DNA of 64,000 nucleotides from an uncultured Clostridia bacterium (GTDB lineage: Bacteria > Bacillota > Clostridia > Christensenellales > Aristaeellaceae): assembly GCA_947631405.1 (NCBI GenBank), contig CANRLC010000003.1:1-64000 (forward strand), in the 5' to 3' direction. The notes below the pieces were generated by a model that made no database searches, had not been told where the DNA came from, and saw nothing but the letters and a program-made list of their open reading frames with translations. The position numbers and the translations under genes are program-made. Positions within the stretch are counted from its first letter, which is position 1. Each line of letters opens with the position of its first letter. Positions 16,814 through 27,044 of the stretch are shown here, one piece after another.

Positions 16814-17164
16814 ATGGAATGCAAAATCAAGAACGATCTGGGTCAGATCACCATCAGCGAGGACGTCCTGCTCAAGGTTGCGGGCTACGCGGCGCTGGAG
16901 TGCTACGGCATCGTGGCGATGTCCAGCAAGCGCGCGAAGGACGGCTTTGTCGAGTGGCTGGGCCGCGAGAATCTCACCAAGGGCGTGCAGATCAACGTCA
17001 CGAACGACGGCATCGACATCGACCTGTTCATCATCGTCGAGTACGGCATCTCCATCGTTGAGGTCTGCAACATCATCAAGTCGCAGGTCTGCTACAAGAT
17101 CGAAAACATGGCCGGCGCCAAGGTGCGCAAGGTGAATATCTCGGTCGAAGGCATCCGCGTGTGA
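16814..17164 (+). CDS. Asp23/Gls24 family protein (YloU-like)
   Basis: A 116-residue protein with LGQITISEDVLLKVAGYAAL and ECYGIVAMSS at the N-terminus, the central INVTNDGIDIDLFIIVEYG, and the closing VRKVNISVEGIRV. This is the complete Asp23/Gls24 fold. Family members attach to membranes or respond to envelope and alkaline stress; the YloU-type member always accompanies fakA. GGAGGA precedes the ATG. It is the first gene of the operon with fakA. Confidence 0.93.
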   Translation: MECKIKNDLGQITISEDVLLKVAGYAALECYGIVAMSSKRAKDGFVEWLGRENLTKGVQINVTNDGIDIDLFIIVEYGISIVEVCNIIKSQVCYKIENMAGAKVRKVNISVEGIRV

Positions 17165-17186
17165 TGCCGTCTGGGAGGCGAATGAT

Positions 17187-18878
17187 TTGTCACAGAAAAC
17201 GATAGACGGGCTGCTTTTGAAGGAAATGCTCATCGCGGGCGCGGGCCTGCTGGAAAACAACCGCGAGGCCATCGACGCGCTCAACGTGTTCCCCGTGCCC
17301 GACGGCGATACGGGCACCAATATGTCCCTGACCATGAAGTCCACCGTCCGCGAGATCGCCGCGCAGGATCTGCCCGACGCGTCCCGGCTGGCCGACCTCG
17401 CCGCGCGCGGGGCGCTCAAGGGCGCGCGCGGAAACTCCGGCGTCATCCTCTCGCAGATTCTGCGCGGCTTCGCGCGCGGCATCGAGGGCAGCGCCGAGAT
17501 CGACGCGGCGCTCTTTGCGAAGGGCCTGCGCTCCGGCGCGGAGACCGCCTACAAGGCCGTGATGAAGCCCAAGGAGGGCACCATCCTCACCGTCATCCGC
17601 GTGATCGCCGAGGACTCCGCGCGCTATGTCCAGAAGAACCCCGACAACCTGCCGGGGCTGCTGGATAAGGTCATCCGCAGCGGCGAAAAGATCCTCGAAA
17701 AGACGCCGGATATGCTGCCCGCGCTCAAGCAGGCGGGTGTGGTCGATTCGGGCGGGCAGGGTCTGCTCACCGTGCTCAAGGGCTGGCGCGCCGCGTTCAA
17801 CGGCGAAAAGATCGAGGAGACCGCCGTCGCCGTCGGGGACGCCGCGTCCTTCGAGTTCGAGGACGACCACGACGCGCTAGAGGAGATCAGGTTCAAGTAT
17901 TGCACCGAGTTCATCATCCAAGAGATGAACCCGGGCGTCACGCAGGACGACGTGAACCGCTTCCGCACGCGGCTGACCCGCATCGGCGACTGCGTGGTCG
18001 TCGTCGGCGACTTCTCTCTGGTCAAGGTGCATGTACACACCAACGACCCCGGCAAGGCGCTGCAATACGCCTGCGAGCTGGGCGAGCTGGTCAACCTCAA
18101 GATCGACAACATGGCCGAGGAGCGCCGCGAGCGCCAGCGCATGGCGGAGGCCGCCAAGCGCGACGCAGAGCAGGCCGAGGCCGCGCCGCAGGACGGCGGC
18201 GACGCCCCGCAGGCGGAGGAGAAGCGCTACGGCATGGTCGCCGTGTCGCTGGGCGAGGGATTCTCCGGCATCTTCAGCGACCTCGGCGTCGATCACATCG
18301 TCGAGGGCGGGCAGACGATGAACCCCAGCATCGAGGACATTCTGGGCGCGGTGGACGCCGTGGGCGCGAAGACCGTCTTCGTGCTGCCCAACAACTCCAA
18401 CGTCATCCTCGCCGCGTCGCAGGCGGCGGAGCTGTCCGACCGCGAGGTGATCGTGCTGCCGACCAAGAACGTGGCGATGGGCATCGGCGCGGTGATCGCC
18501 TTCAACCCCGAGGCCGACGCGCAGGAGAACCGCGAGGCGATGACGCAGGCGGCCGAGCAGGTCAAGACCGGACAGATCACCTTCGCCGTGCGCGACACCG
18601 TCTTCGAGGACAAGGAGATCAAGGAAGGCGACATCATCGGCATCCACAACGGCCGCATCGAGGAGATCGGGCAGGACATCCACGACATCGCGCTGGAGCT
18701 GGCCCGCCACGTCGTGGAGGACGGCGATTCGCTGATTACCGTCTACTACGGCGAGGAGACGAAGGAGGAGGACGCAAGGCGTCTGGGCGACGAGCTGGCC
18801 GAGATGTTCTCCGACCTCGACGTCGAGGTGCAGTACGGCGGCCAGCCGCTCTACTACTACCTGATCGCCACCGAGTGA
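17187..18878 (+). CDS. fakA: fatty acid kinase, FakA/YloV family
   Basis: A 563-residue DhaL-type kinase. The N-terminal domain holds ALNVFPVPDGDTGTNMSLTM, whose aspartates chelate the magnesium ions that hold ATP, and GARGNSGVILSQILRGFA. A central domain and a C-terminal DegV-fold-like half (from about residue 345, GMVAVSLGEGFSGIF) complete the family architecture. It phosphorylates exogenous fatty acids held by a FakB protein; no fakB is seen here. The start is TTG 17187, eight bases after GGGAGG. A hydrophilic glutamate/alanine-rich link lies near residues 315-345. Confidence 0.92.
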   Translation: MSQKTIDGLLLKEMLIAGAGLLENNREAIDALNVFPVPDGDTGTNMSLTMKSTVREIAAQDLPDASRLADLAARGALKGARGNSGVILSQILRGFARGIEGSAEIDAALFAKGLRSGAETAYKAVMKPKEGTILTVIRVIAEDSARYVQKNPDNLPGLLDKVIRSGEKILEKTPDMLPALKQAGVVDSGGQGLLTVLKGWRAAFNGEKIEETAVAVGDAASFEFEDDHDALEEIRFKYCTEFIIQEMNPGVTQDDVNRFRTRLTRIGDCVVVVGDFSLVKVHVHTNDPGKALQYACELGELVNLKIDNMAEERRERQRMAEAAKRDAEQAEAAPQDGGDAPQAEEKRYGMVAVSLGEGFSGIFSDLGVDHIVEGGQTMNPSIEDILGAVDAVGAKTVFVLPNNSNVILAASQAAELSDREVIVLPTKNVAMGIGAVIAFNPEADAQENREAMTQAAEQVKTGQITFAVRDTVFEDKEIKEGDIIGIHNGRIEEIGQDIHDIALELARHVVEDGDSLITVYYGEETKEEDARRLGDELAEMFSDLDVEVQYGGQPLYYYLIATE

Positions 18879-18885
18879 CGCGCTG

Positions 18886-18924
18886 CGCCGCGCCGCGGGA
18901 CGCGCTCCCGCCGCGCGGCGTTTT
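18886..18924 (+). terminator. rho-independent terminator of asp23-fakA
   Basis: CGCCGCGCCGCGGGA (18886-18900) pairs with TCCCGCCGCGCGGCG (18906-18920) with two mismatches, followed by TTTT. This separates fakA from recG although the gene order is conserved. Confidence 0.8.
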
Positions 18925-18941
18925 AGCGCGTATTTGAATGG

Positions 18942-18978
18942 AAAAGGCAACCCCAAAACTGAGCGGCCGTGGGCCGCG
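18942..18978. repeat. direct repeat flanking element A2 (left copy)
   Basis: A 37-base sequence (AAAAGGCAACCCCAAAACTG and following hairpin GCGGCC/GGCCGC) recurs at 19210-19246 with three mismatches. The right copy runs into the ribosome site of recG. Element A2 lies between them. Confidence 0.85.
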
Positions 18979-19000
18979 CGGGCAGACAAAGAAGAAGCCT

Positions 19001-19184
19001 TCAGCTTGTCAAAAAAGTCATTGTACTATCTAGCGTAATCCTTAAAAGCTTTTACAACCATCAAAGTTTGGGGGCCGAAGGGTTCCTAGGGGCGACCGGA
19101 AAGCCCCTAGGTGGGGCGGCGGGGCAAAGCCCCGCACTCCTCGGAAGCTTGAAGGCAGTGAAATGGGGTTTTTCGACAGACTGA
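19001..19184 (+). repeat. family A element, copy A2
   Basis: A 184-base element. Its left end is TCAGCTTGTCAAAAAA (19001-19016) and its right end the inverted TTTTTCGACAGACTGA (19169-19184). The core from 19066 has GGGCCGAAGGGTTCCTAGGG and two hairpins, CCTAGGGGC/GCCCCTAGG and GGGGC/GCCCC. No open frame of note. The 376-base gap 18879-19255 is made of the fakA terminator, the direct repeats, this element and a hairpin. Confidence 0.85.
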
Positions 19185-19186
19185 GC

Positions 19187-19214
19187 CTTTTCTCCCCCGG
19201 AGGGGGGAGAAAAG
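19187..19214. terminator. perfect hairpin before recG
   Basis: CTTTTCTCCCCC pairs with GGGGGAGAAAAG around a four-base loop. On the minus strand it is followed by no long T run; on the plus strand it abuts the recG leader. It may be part of the inserted element. Confidence 0.5.
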
Positions 19215-19246
19215 ACGACCCCAAAACTGAGCGGCCATGGGCCGCG
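19210..19246. repeat. direct repeat flanking element A2 (right copy)
   Basis: Right-hand counterpart of 18942-18978; includes the GCGGCC/GGCCGC hairpin and ends next to the GGGAGGA ribosome site of recG. Confidence 0.85.
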
Positions 19247-19255
19247 GGAGGACGC

Positions 19256-21253
19256 ATGCGCAGCTTAAGCGAGATCAAGGGCTTCGGCCCGGCGCGCCTC
19301 GCCGCACTGGCGAAGCGGGGCGTGGAGACGTCGCTCGATCTCGTCGAGCGCCTGCCCACGGGCTACCGCGACACGACGCGCCCGCTCTCGCCCGCGCAGA
19401 TGACCGAGGGCGTGACCGCCTGCTTCGAGGGCTACGTCGTGGGCAAGCCCGTGCTGCACCGCGCGCGCGGCATGCAGTGGGTCAGCGCGACGGTCGGCGA
19501 CGAGTGCGGCCGGGTGCGCTGCATGTGGTTCAACCAGCCGTGGATGAAGGATCGCCTCTTCGATACGCAGCACGTCACGCTCTACGGCACGGCGGTGCGC
19601 AAGAAGACGGGCGTGTTCGTCGTCAATCCCGCGCAGGAGGAGCCGGGGCACATCGCGCCGATCTACGCGAGCGTGCCGGGCGTGGGGCAAAAGCCGCTGC
19701 GCGACGCGGTCGAATTACTGCTCTCTGAATACGACGAGCCGGATCCGCTGCCCGGGGCGCTGCGCGCGCGCTGGGGCCTCATGGATCGCCGCGAGGCGCT
19801 TTATCAGGCGCATTTCCCGCAGGACATGGACAGGCTCGCGCGCGCCAAGGACGCGCTGGCCTTTGAGGAGCTGCTGCTGTTTCAGGCGGCGGTCGCGGGC
19901 GCGGCGGGGGAGCGGCGCGAAGCGAAGCCGCTCGCCATCGAGGACGCGTGGATCGACGACTTCCTGCGCGCGCTGCCCTACGAGCCGACGCGTGCGCAGC
20001 GCCGCGCCATCGACGAGGTGGCGACGGACATGCGCCGCCCGCGCGCGATGGCGCGCATGGTGCAGGGCGACGTCGGCTGCGGCAAGACGGCGATCGCGCT
20101 GTGCGCGCTCTACCTCTGCGCGCGCGCGGGCGGTCAGGGCGCGCTGATGGCCCCGACGGAGATTCTGGCCACGCAGCATCTGCAGAGCGCCGTGGAGCTG
20201 CTCGCGCCGCTGGGCGTCACCTGCGGCCTCGTCACCGGGCGCATGAGCGCGGCGGAGCGCAGGCGCGCCCGCGAGGCCATCGCAAGCGGCGAGTGGCAGG
20301 TGGTGATCGGCACGCACGCGCTGATCTCCGAGGGCGTCGAGTTCGCCGATCTGCGGCTGGCGATCACGGACGAGCAGCACCGCTTTGGCGTGCGCCAGCG
20401 CACCCGCTTGGAGGACATGGGCGCCGCGCCGCATGTGCTGGTGATGAGCGCCACGCCCATCCCGCGCACGCTCTCGCTGGTGCTCTACGGCGATCTGGAC
20501 ATCTCCGCCGTGGACGAGATGCCGCCGGGCCGCACGCCCGTCGCCACGCGCATCGTGCCGGAGGAAAAGCGCGAGGGGCTTTACGGCTTCCTGCGCGCAC
20601 AGGCCGCGCAGGGCGCGCAGGCCTACGTCGTCTGCCCGCTGGTCGGCGGCGAGGACGATTTGGGCGGCGAGACGCGCAGCGCCACCGAGGTCTGCCGCGA
20701 GCTGACGCGCGCGCTCGCGCCGCTTCGCGTCGCGCTGGCGCACGGGCGCATGGGAAAGGCCGAGAAGGAGGAGACGCTCGGCAAATTCTACGCCGGGGAG
20801 ATCGACGTGCTGGTCGCCACGACGGTGATCGAGGTGGGCGTCAACGTGCCCAACGCCTCGGTGATGGTGATCGAGGGCGCGGAGCGCTTCGGGCTGGCGC
20901 AGCTGCACCAGCTGCGCGGGCGCGTGGGGCGCGGCAAGCGCGAGAGCTGGTGCTTCCTCATGGCCGAGCCGAACGAGCGCCTGCGCACGCTCGCGGCGAC
21001 CTCGGACGGCTTCGCCATCGCGCAGAAGGATCTCGAATTGCGCGGCGCGGGCGAGTTCTTTGGCACGCGCCAGCACGGCGAGCCGCAGCTGCCCGCCGTG
21101 ATGCTCTCCGGCGACGGGCGTCTGCTCGCACGCGCGCGCGACGCGTTCCTCGAATTGGAGCGCGAGCCGGAGCTGGCGGGGGAGCGGCTGGCCGTACACC
21201 GCGCCGCCGCCGCGCGCTTTGACCGCAGCAGAGCACTCTTTGGCAGAAACTGA
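19256..21253 (+). CDS. recG: ATP-dependent DNA helicase RecG
   Basis: A 665-residue branched-DNA helicase that reverses forks and processes Holliday junctions. The N-terminal wedge domain (about 1-230) has an OB-fold. The motor carries QGDVGCGKTAIAL (Walker A), MAPTEILATQH (Ia), ITDEQHRFGVRQR (II, DEQH), MSATPIPRTL (III), TTVIEVGVNVPNASVMVIE (V) and HQLRGRVGRGKRESWCF (VI). The TRG region RGAGEFFGTRQHGEPQLP is intact. I chose ATG 19256 after GGGAGGA; the open frame continues upstream through the family A element, but that part (FFDRLSLFSPGGG) is repeat sequence, not protein. A promoter for recG was not found; the insertion may have displaced it. Confidence 0.96.
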   Translation: MRSLSEIKGFGPARLAALAKRGVETSLDLVERLPTGYRDTTRPLSPAQMTEGVTACFEGYVVGKPVLHRARGMQWVSATVGDECGRVRCMWFNQPWMKDRLFDTQHVTLYGTAVRKKTGVFVVNPAQEEPGHIAPIYASVPGVGQKPLRDAVELLLSEYDEPDPLPGALRARWGLMDRREALYQAHFPQDMDRLARAKDALAFEELLLFQAAVAGAAGERREAKPLAIEDAWIDDFLRALPYEPTRAQRRAIDEVATDMRRPRAMARMVQGDVGCGKTAIALCALYLCARAGGQGALMAPTEILATQHLQSAVELLAPLGVTCGLVTGRMSAAERRRAREAIASGEWQVVIGTHALISEGVEFADLRLAITDEQHRFGVRQRTRLEDMGAAPHVLVMSATPIPRTLSLVLYGDLDISAVDEMPPGRTPVATRIVPEEKREGLYGFLRAQAAQGAQAYVVCPLVGGEDDLGGETRSATEVCRELTRALAPLRVALAHGRMGKAEKEETLGKFYAGEIDVLVATTVIEVGVNVPNASVMVIEGAERFGLAQLHQLRGRVGRGKRESWCFLMAEPNERLRTLAATSDGFAIAQKDLELRGAGEFFGTRQHGEPQLPAVMLSGDGRLLARARDAFLELEREPELAGERLAVHRAAAARFDRSRALFGRN

Positions 21254-21392
21254 CGCAAGCGGCGGCAGGTCTCCCGCGCGACCGGCATAAACCGCCGCGC
21301 ATGCGGGCAGATTGTGACGGACGCTTCGTCCCAAATCGCGCGCGTTTGCGCGCCCGAAGGCGAAAAAAAGTGCGTCCGTGCGCAGAAAACGA

Positions 21393-21421
21393 TTGCCAAA
21401 TGAAGGAAAGTGAAGTATAAT
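21393..21421 (+). promoter_or_regulatory. promoter of ppdK
   Basis: TTGCCA (21393-21398), 17 bases, TATAAT (21416-21421). The rest of the gap 21254-21519 shows nothing recognisable. Confidence 0.75.
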
Positions 21422-21519
21422 AAGGTCTGTGCGGCCTTCGGGCCGTTCGCTGTCGCCATTCTCCCGGCCGCGCTCGCGCGGGCGGGGATCAAATCAAGAC
21501 TCAAGGAGGAACCAGCAGC

Positions 21520-24159
<2,640 letters not shown>

Positions 24160-24183
24160 GCCACAACTGCACAGTCTCTATAC

Positions 24184-24209
24184 GAGGGCGCGGCGCGAGC
24201 CGCGCCCTC
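24184..24209 (+). terminator. hairpin terminator of ppdK, interrupted by element A3
   Basis: GAGGGCGCGGC pairs with GCCGCGCCCTC around a four-base loop. No T run follows directly; the family A element starts at the end of the stem, and GAGGGCGCGGCG followed by TTTTTT reappears at 24402-24419 on the far side. Confidence 0.7.
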
Positions 24210-24403
24210 AGTCTGTCAAAAAACCTCATTTCTGTCAAATTTAGAGTTTTTGTATTCTCGAAACAAGCAACAAACCTACATAGTTTGGGGGCCGAAGGGT
24301 TCCTAGGGGCGACCGGAAAGCCCCTAGGCGGGGCGGTGGGGCAGCGCCCCACATCTCCGAAAGTGGGAGTTAATGCAGAACTGGGCTTTTTTGACAAGCT
24401 GAG
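24208..24403 (+). repeat. family A element, copy A3
   Basis: A 196-base element with inverted ends TCAGTCTGTCAAAAAA (24208-24223) and TTTTTTGACAAGCTGA (24388-24403). The core repeats the A2 core almost exactly (GGGCCGAAGGGTTCCTAGGG). It lies inside or next to the ppdK terminator, and GAGGGCGCGGCG is present on both sides. The 442-base gap 24160-24601 also holds the promoter of the next gene; 24420-24460 shows nothing. Confidence 0.88.
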
Positions 24404-24461
24404 GGCGCGGCGTTTTTTGAGTCCAGTTCTGCATTTTTCAATGACCCCGCGAAATAGCGCT

Positions 24462-24489
24462 TTGTAATCGCGCCGATCTGTGCTATAAT
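24462..24489 (+). promoter_or_regulatory. promoter of the 24.6 kb membrane protein gene
   Basis: TTGTAA (24462-24467), 16 bases, TATAAT (24484-24489), followed by a GC-rich leader of about 110 bases. Confidence 0.65.
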
Positions 24490-24601
24490 AAAAGGCGGCG
24501 GCTCCCCGCAAGGAAGCGAAGGGGCCGCGTTACGACCGCTCATCTGGCGCGCTCGCGCCTCATGCCGCGCTTGCGGCCCATGTCATTCAGGAGGCGATCC
24601 C

Positions 24602-25747
24602 GTGAGATCCAACAGGCCCAGCTATGCCTCGACGCCCGCCGGGTCGGCCAAGGCGCTCTCGCAGAAGCCGAGACCACGTCGTTCCCGCAGGGAATGGAAC
24701 CAGATCCTTTTGATGGTCTTTTTCCTCGCGCTGCCCGTGCTGGGGCTGCTGGCGATCTTCTTTCAGCCAATGCGTTGGCTGTTCTTGCTCTGCGCCGTCG
24801 CGGCGATCGCCGCGATGTGGACGAAGAGCGCGTTTTTGCTGCCCGGACGGCTCATCCTGTCCGCCGCCTACGGGCTGATGCTGATCTTCACGCTGGTGAC
24901 GGCGCTGGGCAACAGATCGCACAAGCCCTCGACGCCGCGGCAGCCCGTCTTTTCGCCCGCCGCGCAGACGACGCCGCTGGCGACCCCGATGTTTTCCGCC
25001 AGCACCATGGGCACCAACGTGCCGGAGGGGTATTACGACACGCCCGACCCGGCCGCGGGCCTGAATATCACGCTCCTCATCGACGACGAGACGCCCGCGC
25101 CGGAGCAGGACGCGGACACGCCGTATGTGCCGGGGGAAAAGAGCGGCTCGGAGATCGCGCTGGAAAACTTCATGGAGCGCTGGCGCCGCGGCATCATCGC
25201 GGACATGGTGGAATACACCGCGCCGAGCTGGCGCGCCGCGCAGCAGGACAGCGCCCAGCGCGACGCCGCGCAGCAGCAGCTCTTCTGGAAATTCGCCAAC
25301 AAGCCGCTCTCCGACTGGCGGCAGATGTCCGCGCCGACGGGCACGGAATCCAGCAACGCGCGCACGATCACCGTGCAGGCGGACATCAGCTACTACGACG
25401 GCGAGATTCGCACCTACGAATACGAGGCGATCACGCTGTGCGAGAACAGCCAGTGGTATGTGGATCCCGACTCGCTCTCCAGCGGCATCCTCAAGGAGGC
25501 CGCCACGCCGACGCCCGATCCCAACATGACGCCGACGCCCACCCCGGAGCCGACGCCCACGCCGACGCCCGGCCCGAAGACCAAGCTCTACTACAACAAG
25601 GACGGCGGCAAGCGCTACCACATCGACCCCAACTGCTACACGGTGGACAAGAGCTATCTGCCGCTGGCCAGCTTCACCTACGGCGATCTGGACAAGCATC
25701 CCAAGCTCGTGCCGTGCGAGGCGTGCGGCGCGCCCGCAAGGCCGTAG
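24602..25747 (+). CDS. membrane-anchored protein with Thr-Pro linker, unknown function
   Basis: A 381-residue protein from GTG 24602, seven bases after AGGAGG. A basic cytoplasmic head (about 1-32) precedes three hydrophobic segments to residue 100. The extracellular part has a globular region (about 175-300, with FMERWRRGIIADMVEYT and ISYYDGEIRTYEYEAITLCE), a TPTP-rich linker (about 302-325) and a C-terminal unit with TKLYYNKDGGKRYHIDPNCY and VPCEACG. This last unit resembles the small cysteine/histidine-containing tail often found on clostridial secreted proteins and nucleases. No enzyme motif is evident. It looks like an envelope protein; the exact role is unknown. Confidence 0.6.
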   Translation: MRSNRPSYASTPAGSAKALSQKPRPRRSRREWNQILLMVFFLALPVLGLLAIFFQPMRWLFLLCAVAAIAAMWTKSAFLLPGRLILSAAYGLMLIFTLVTALGNRSHKPSTPRQPVFSPAAQTTPLATPMFSASTMGTNVPEGYYDTPDPAAGLNITLLIDDETPAPEQDADTPYVPGEKSGSEIALENFMERWRRGIIADMVEYTAPSWRAAQQDSAQRDAAQQQLFWKFANKPLSDWRQMSAPTGTESSNARTITVQADISYYDGEIRTYEYEAITLCENSQWYVDPDSLSSGILKEAATPTPDPNMTPTPTPEPTPTPTPGPKTKLYYNKDGGKRYHIDPNCYTVDKSYLPLASFTYGDLDKHPKLVPCEACGAPARP

Positions 25748-25774
25748 CGGGAAGGGTAAAAGAATGCCATAAGC

Positions 25775-25812
25775 AAAACCGCCGGGACGCGATGAAAGCG
25801 ACCCGGCGGCTT
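25775..25812. terminator. bidirectional terminator between convergent genes
   Basis: CCGCCGGG (25779-25786) pairs with CCCGGCGG (25802-25809), flanked by AAAA on one side and CTTTG on the other. Confidence 0.65.
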
Positions 25813-25852
25813 TGCGTGTATCAAAGTTTTTCCCCAAATGGGCAGCATCGCT

Positions 25853-26125
25853 TCACCGCCGGATGGAAAAGAGGAACATCTCGTAGGCGTCGTCGAAGCA
25901 CTCGTAGGGCAGGGGATTGCCGCCGTTGGTGGACTTCATCTGCTGGCAGGCGAGCGCGTCGCCCTCGCCGAGCACGTCCGCCTCGGTGAGCGCAAAGCCG
26001 TTTTCCCGCGCCAGCGCACAGAAGGCGGAAAGCGGCTCGCTTGCGCGCTGCGTGGCGAGAAGCGCCTCGCGAAACGCCTCGTCTTGAAGGGCGCGCGCCC
26101 GCATCGCGCGCATCGCGTCGTTCAT
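25853..26125 (-). CDS. Nif11-like small protein
   Basis: A 90-residue protein whose first 50 residues follow the Nif11 pattern: an acidic helix with LQDEAFREALLATQR, then EPLSAFCALARENGFALTEADV. Nif11 domains occur in cyanobacterial proteins and as leader peptides of natural-product precursors. Here the tail (CQQMKSTNGGNPLPYECFDD) contains two cysteines and a GG but is not an obvious core peptide. Its ATG overlaps the stop of the thioesterase gene (ATGA), so the two are translationally coupled. No modification enzyme or peptide exporter is nearby, so a precursor role is unproven. The family call rests on pattern only. Confidence 0.5.
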   Translation of the reverse strand: MNDAMRAMRARALQDEAFREALLATQRASEPLSAFCALARENGFALTEADVLGEGDALACQQMKSTNGGNPLPYECFDDAYEMFLFSIRR

Positions 26126-26889
26126 GCCTCCGCCTCCGCACGCAGCGCGCCGCCCGCGACGAAGTGCTTTTCCCCCTCGGCGGAAAGCACGCGGAAGGTG
26201 AAGGCGTCGCCCTCCCGCGCGAGCGCAAGCGTCAAGGGAACCTCGCCGCGAATCTCCCGCTCGTATCCGGCGGTCAGCTCGCACAGCGACCGCTCGCGCA
26301 GCGCCGCCGCGCCTAGCGCGTCGCACAGCCACGCGATATAGCGCGTGTTGTTGACGTGCCCGTTCACGTCGAAATCGCTGTACGCGCTCGTGCGGGCGAA
26401 GCGCTCCTCGTTCGCGCCCGGCGCGGGCAGCCGCAGCGGCAGATCGATGGGTTCAGCCAGGTCGCTGTTGTCCGGGAAGGAGAGCGCCGCCTTCGCCGGG
26501 GGCACCACGCGGCGATCCGCCTCGCTCAGCAGCACCCAAAGCCCGCCCGCCTGCGCCAGCGGCGTGCCGTCCTCCAGGGTAAAGGTGTGAAAGCGCGGGA
26601 AGAAAAAGCGGTTCACCGTGCCCGGCCACGTCGTGTGGACGACCCGATCGTCCTTGCCCGGCGCACGCTCGATGCGCACATGAATGCGCGAGAGCACGAA
26701 GAACAGCCCGCGCGCGCGCAGCGCCTCGTAGCCGAAGCCCAGCGCCTGCGCGTGGTGCTCGCCGCCCTCCTGCATGGCGGCGAAGAGCGCGTCCGGGCGC
26801 ATGCGGCCCGTCAGGTCGCAGTCGGTCGGGCGCACGCAAAAGGTCTCCTTGTGGATCCGCTCTACGGATCCCGTCTCATGTCGTTCCAT
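26122..26889 (-). CDS. acyl-ACP thioesterase
   Basis: A 255-residue double-hotdog protein of the FatA/FatB type. The first hotdog starts with KETFCVRPTDCDLTGRMRPDALF and AMQEGGEHHAQALG; the second carries the family's catalytic loop SDFDVNGHVNNTRYIAWLCDAL (about residues 170-191). It should release free fatty acids from acyl carrier protein; clostridial members are common. The start at 26889 stands seven bases after AGGAGG. It has its own minus-strand promoter and is coupled to the Nif11-like gene, an unusual partner. Confidence 0.88.
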   Translation of the reverse strand: MERHETGSVERIHKETFCVRPTDCDLTGRMRPDALFAAMQEGGEHHAQALGFGYEALRARGLFFVLSRIHVRIERAPGKDDRVVHTTWPGTVNRFFFPRFHTFTLEDGTPLAQAGGLWVLLSEADRRVVPPAKAALSFPDNSDLAEPIDLPLRLPAPGANEERFARTSAYSDFDVNGHVNNTRYIAWLCDALGAAALRERSLCELTAGYEREIRGEVPLTLALAREGDAFTFRVLSAEGEKHFVAGGALRAEAEA

Positions 26890-26914
26890 CAAAACGCCTC
26901 CTGTATTCGGACAA

Positions 26915-26943
26915 AGCATAGCACAATTCGCCTTCCTTGACAA
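26915..26943 (-). promoter_or_regulatory. promoter of the thioesterase operon
   Basis: On the minus strand TTGTCA (26938-26943), 17 bases, TATGCT (26915-26920). Its -35 box overlaps the -35 box of the opposite promoter. Confidence 0.7.
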
Positions 26944-26965
26944 GCGGGGCGGGATGGATTACAAT
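26937..26965 (+). promoter_or_regulatory. promoter of the giant secreted protein
   Basis: Perfect TTGACA (26937-26942), 17 bases, TACAAT (26960-26965), about 80 bases before the GTG start. Confidence 0.8.
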
Positions 26966-27044
26966 GGGGAAGGCCCGCTCAGGCGGGACGGTTTTGTATG
27001 GCGTCCGGCCTTTGGGGCCGTTTTGCGTGTGTCGGAGGAAAAAC

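Noticed and set aside
19163-19255. Longer RecG starting at 19163
   Set aside because: These codons lie in the family A element end and the flanking direct repeat; the ATG at 19256 has its own ribosome site and begins the conserved protein.
25853-26125. RiPP biosynthetic cluster around the Nif11-like gene
   Set aside because: No lanthionine synthetase, radical-SAM maturase, peptidase-exporter or second precursor is present nearby.
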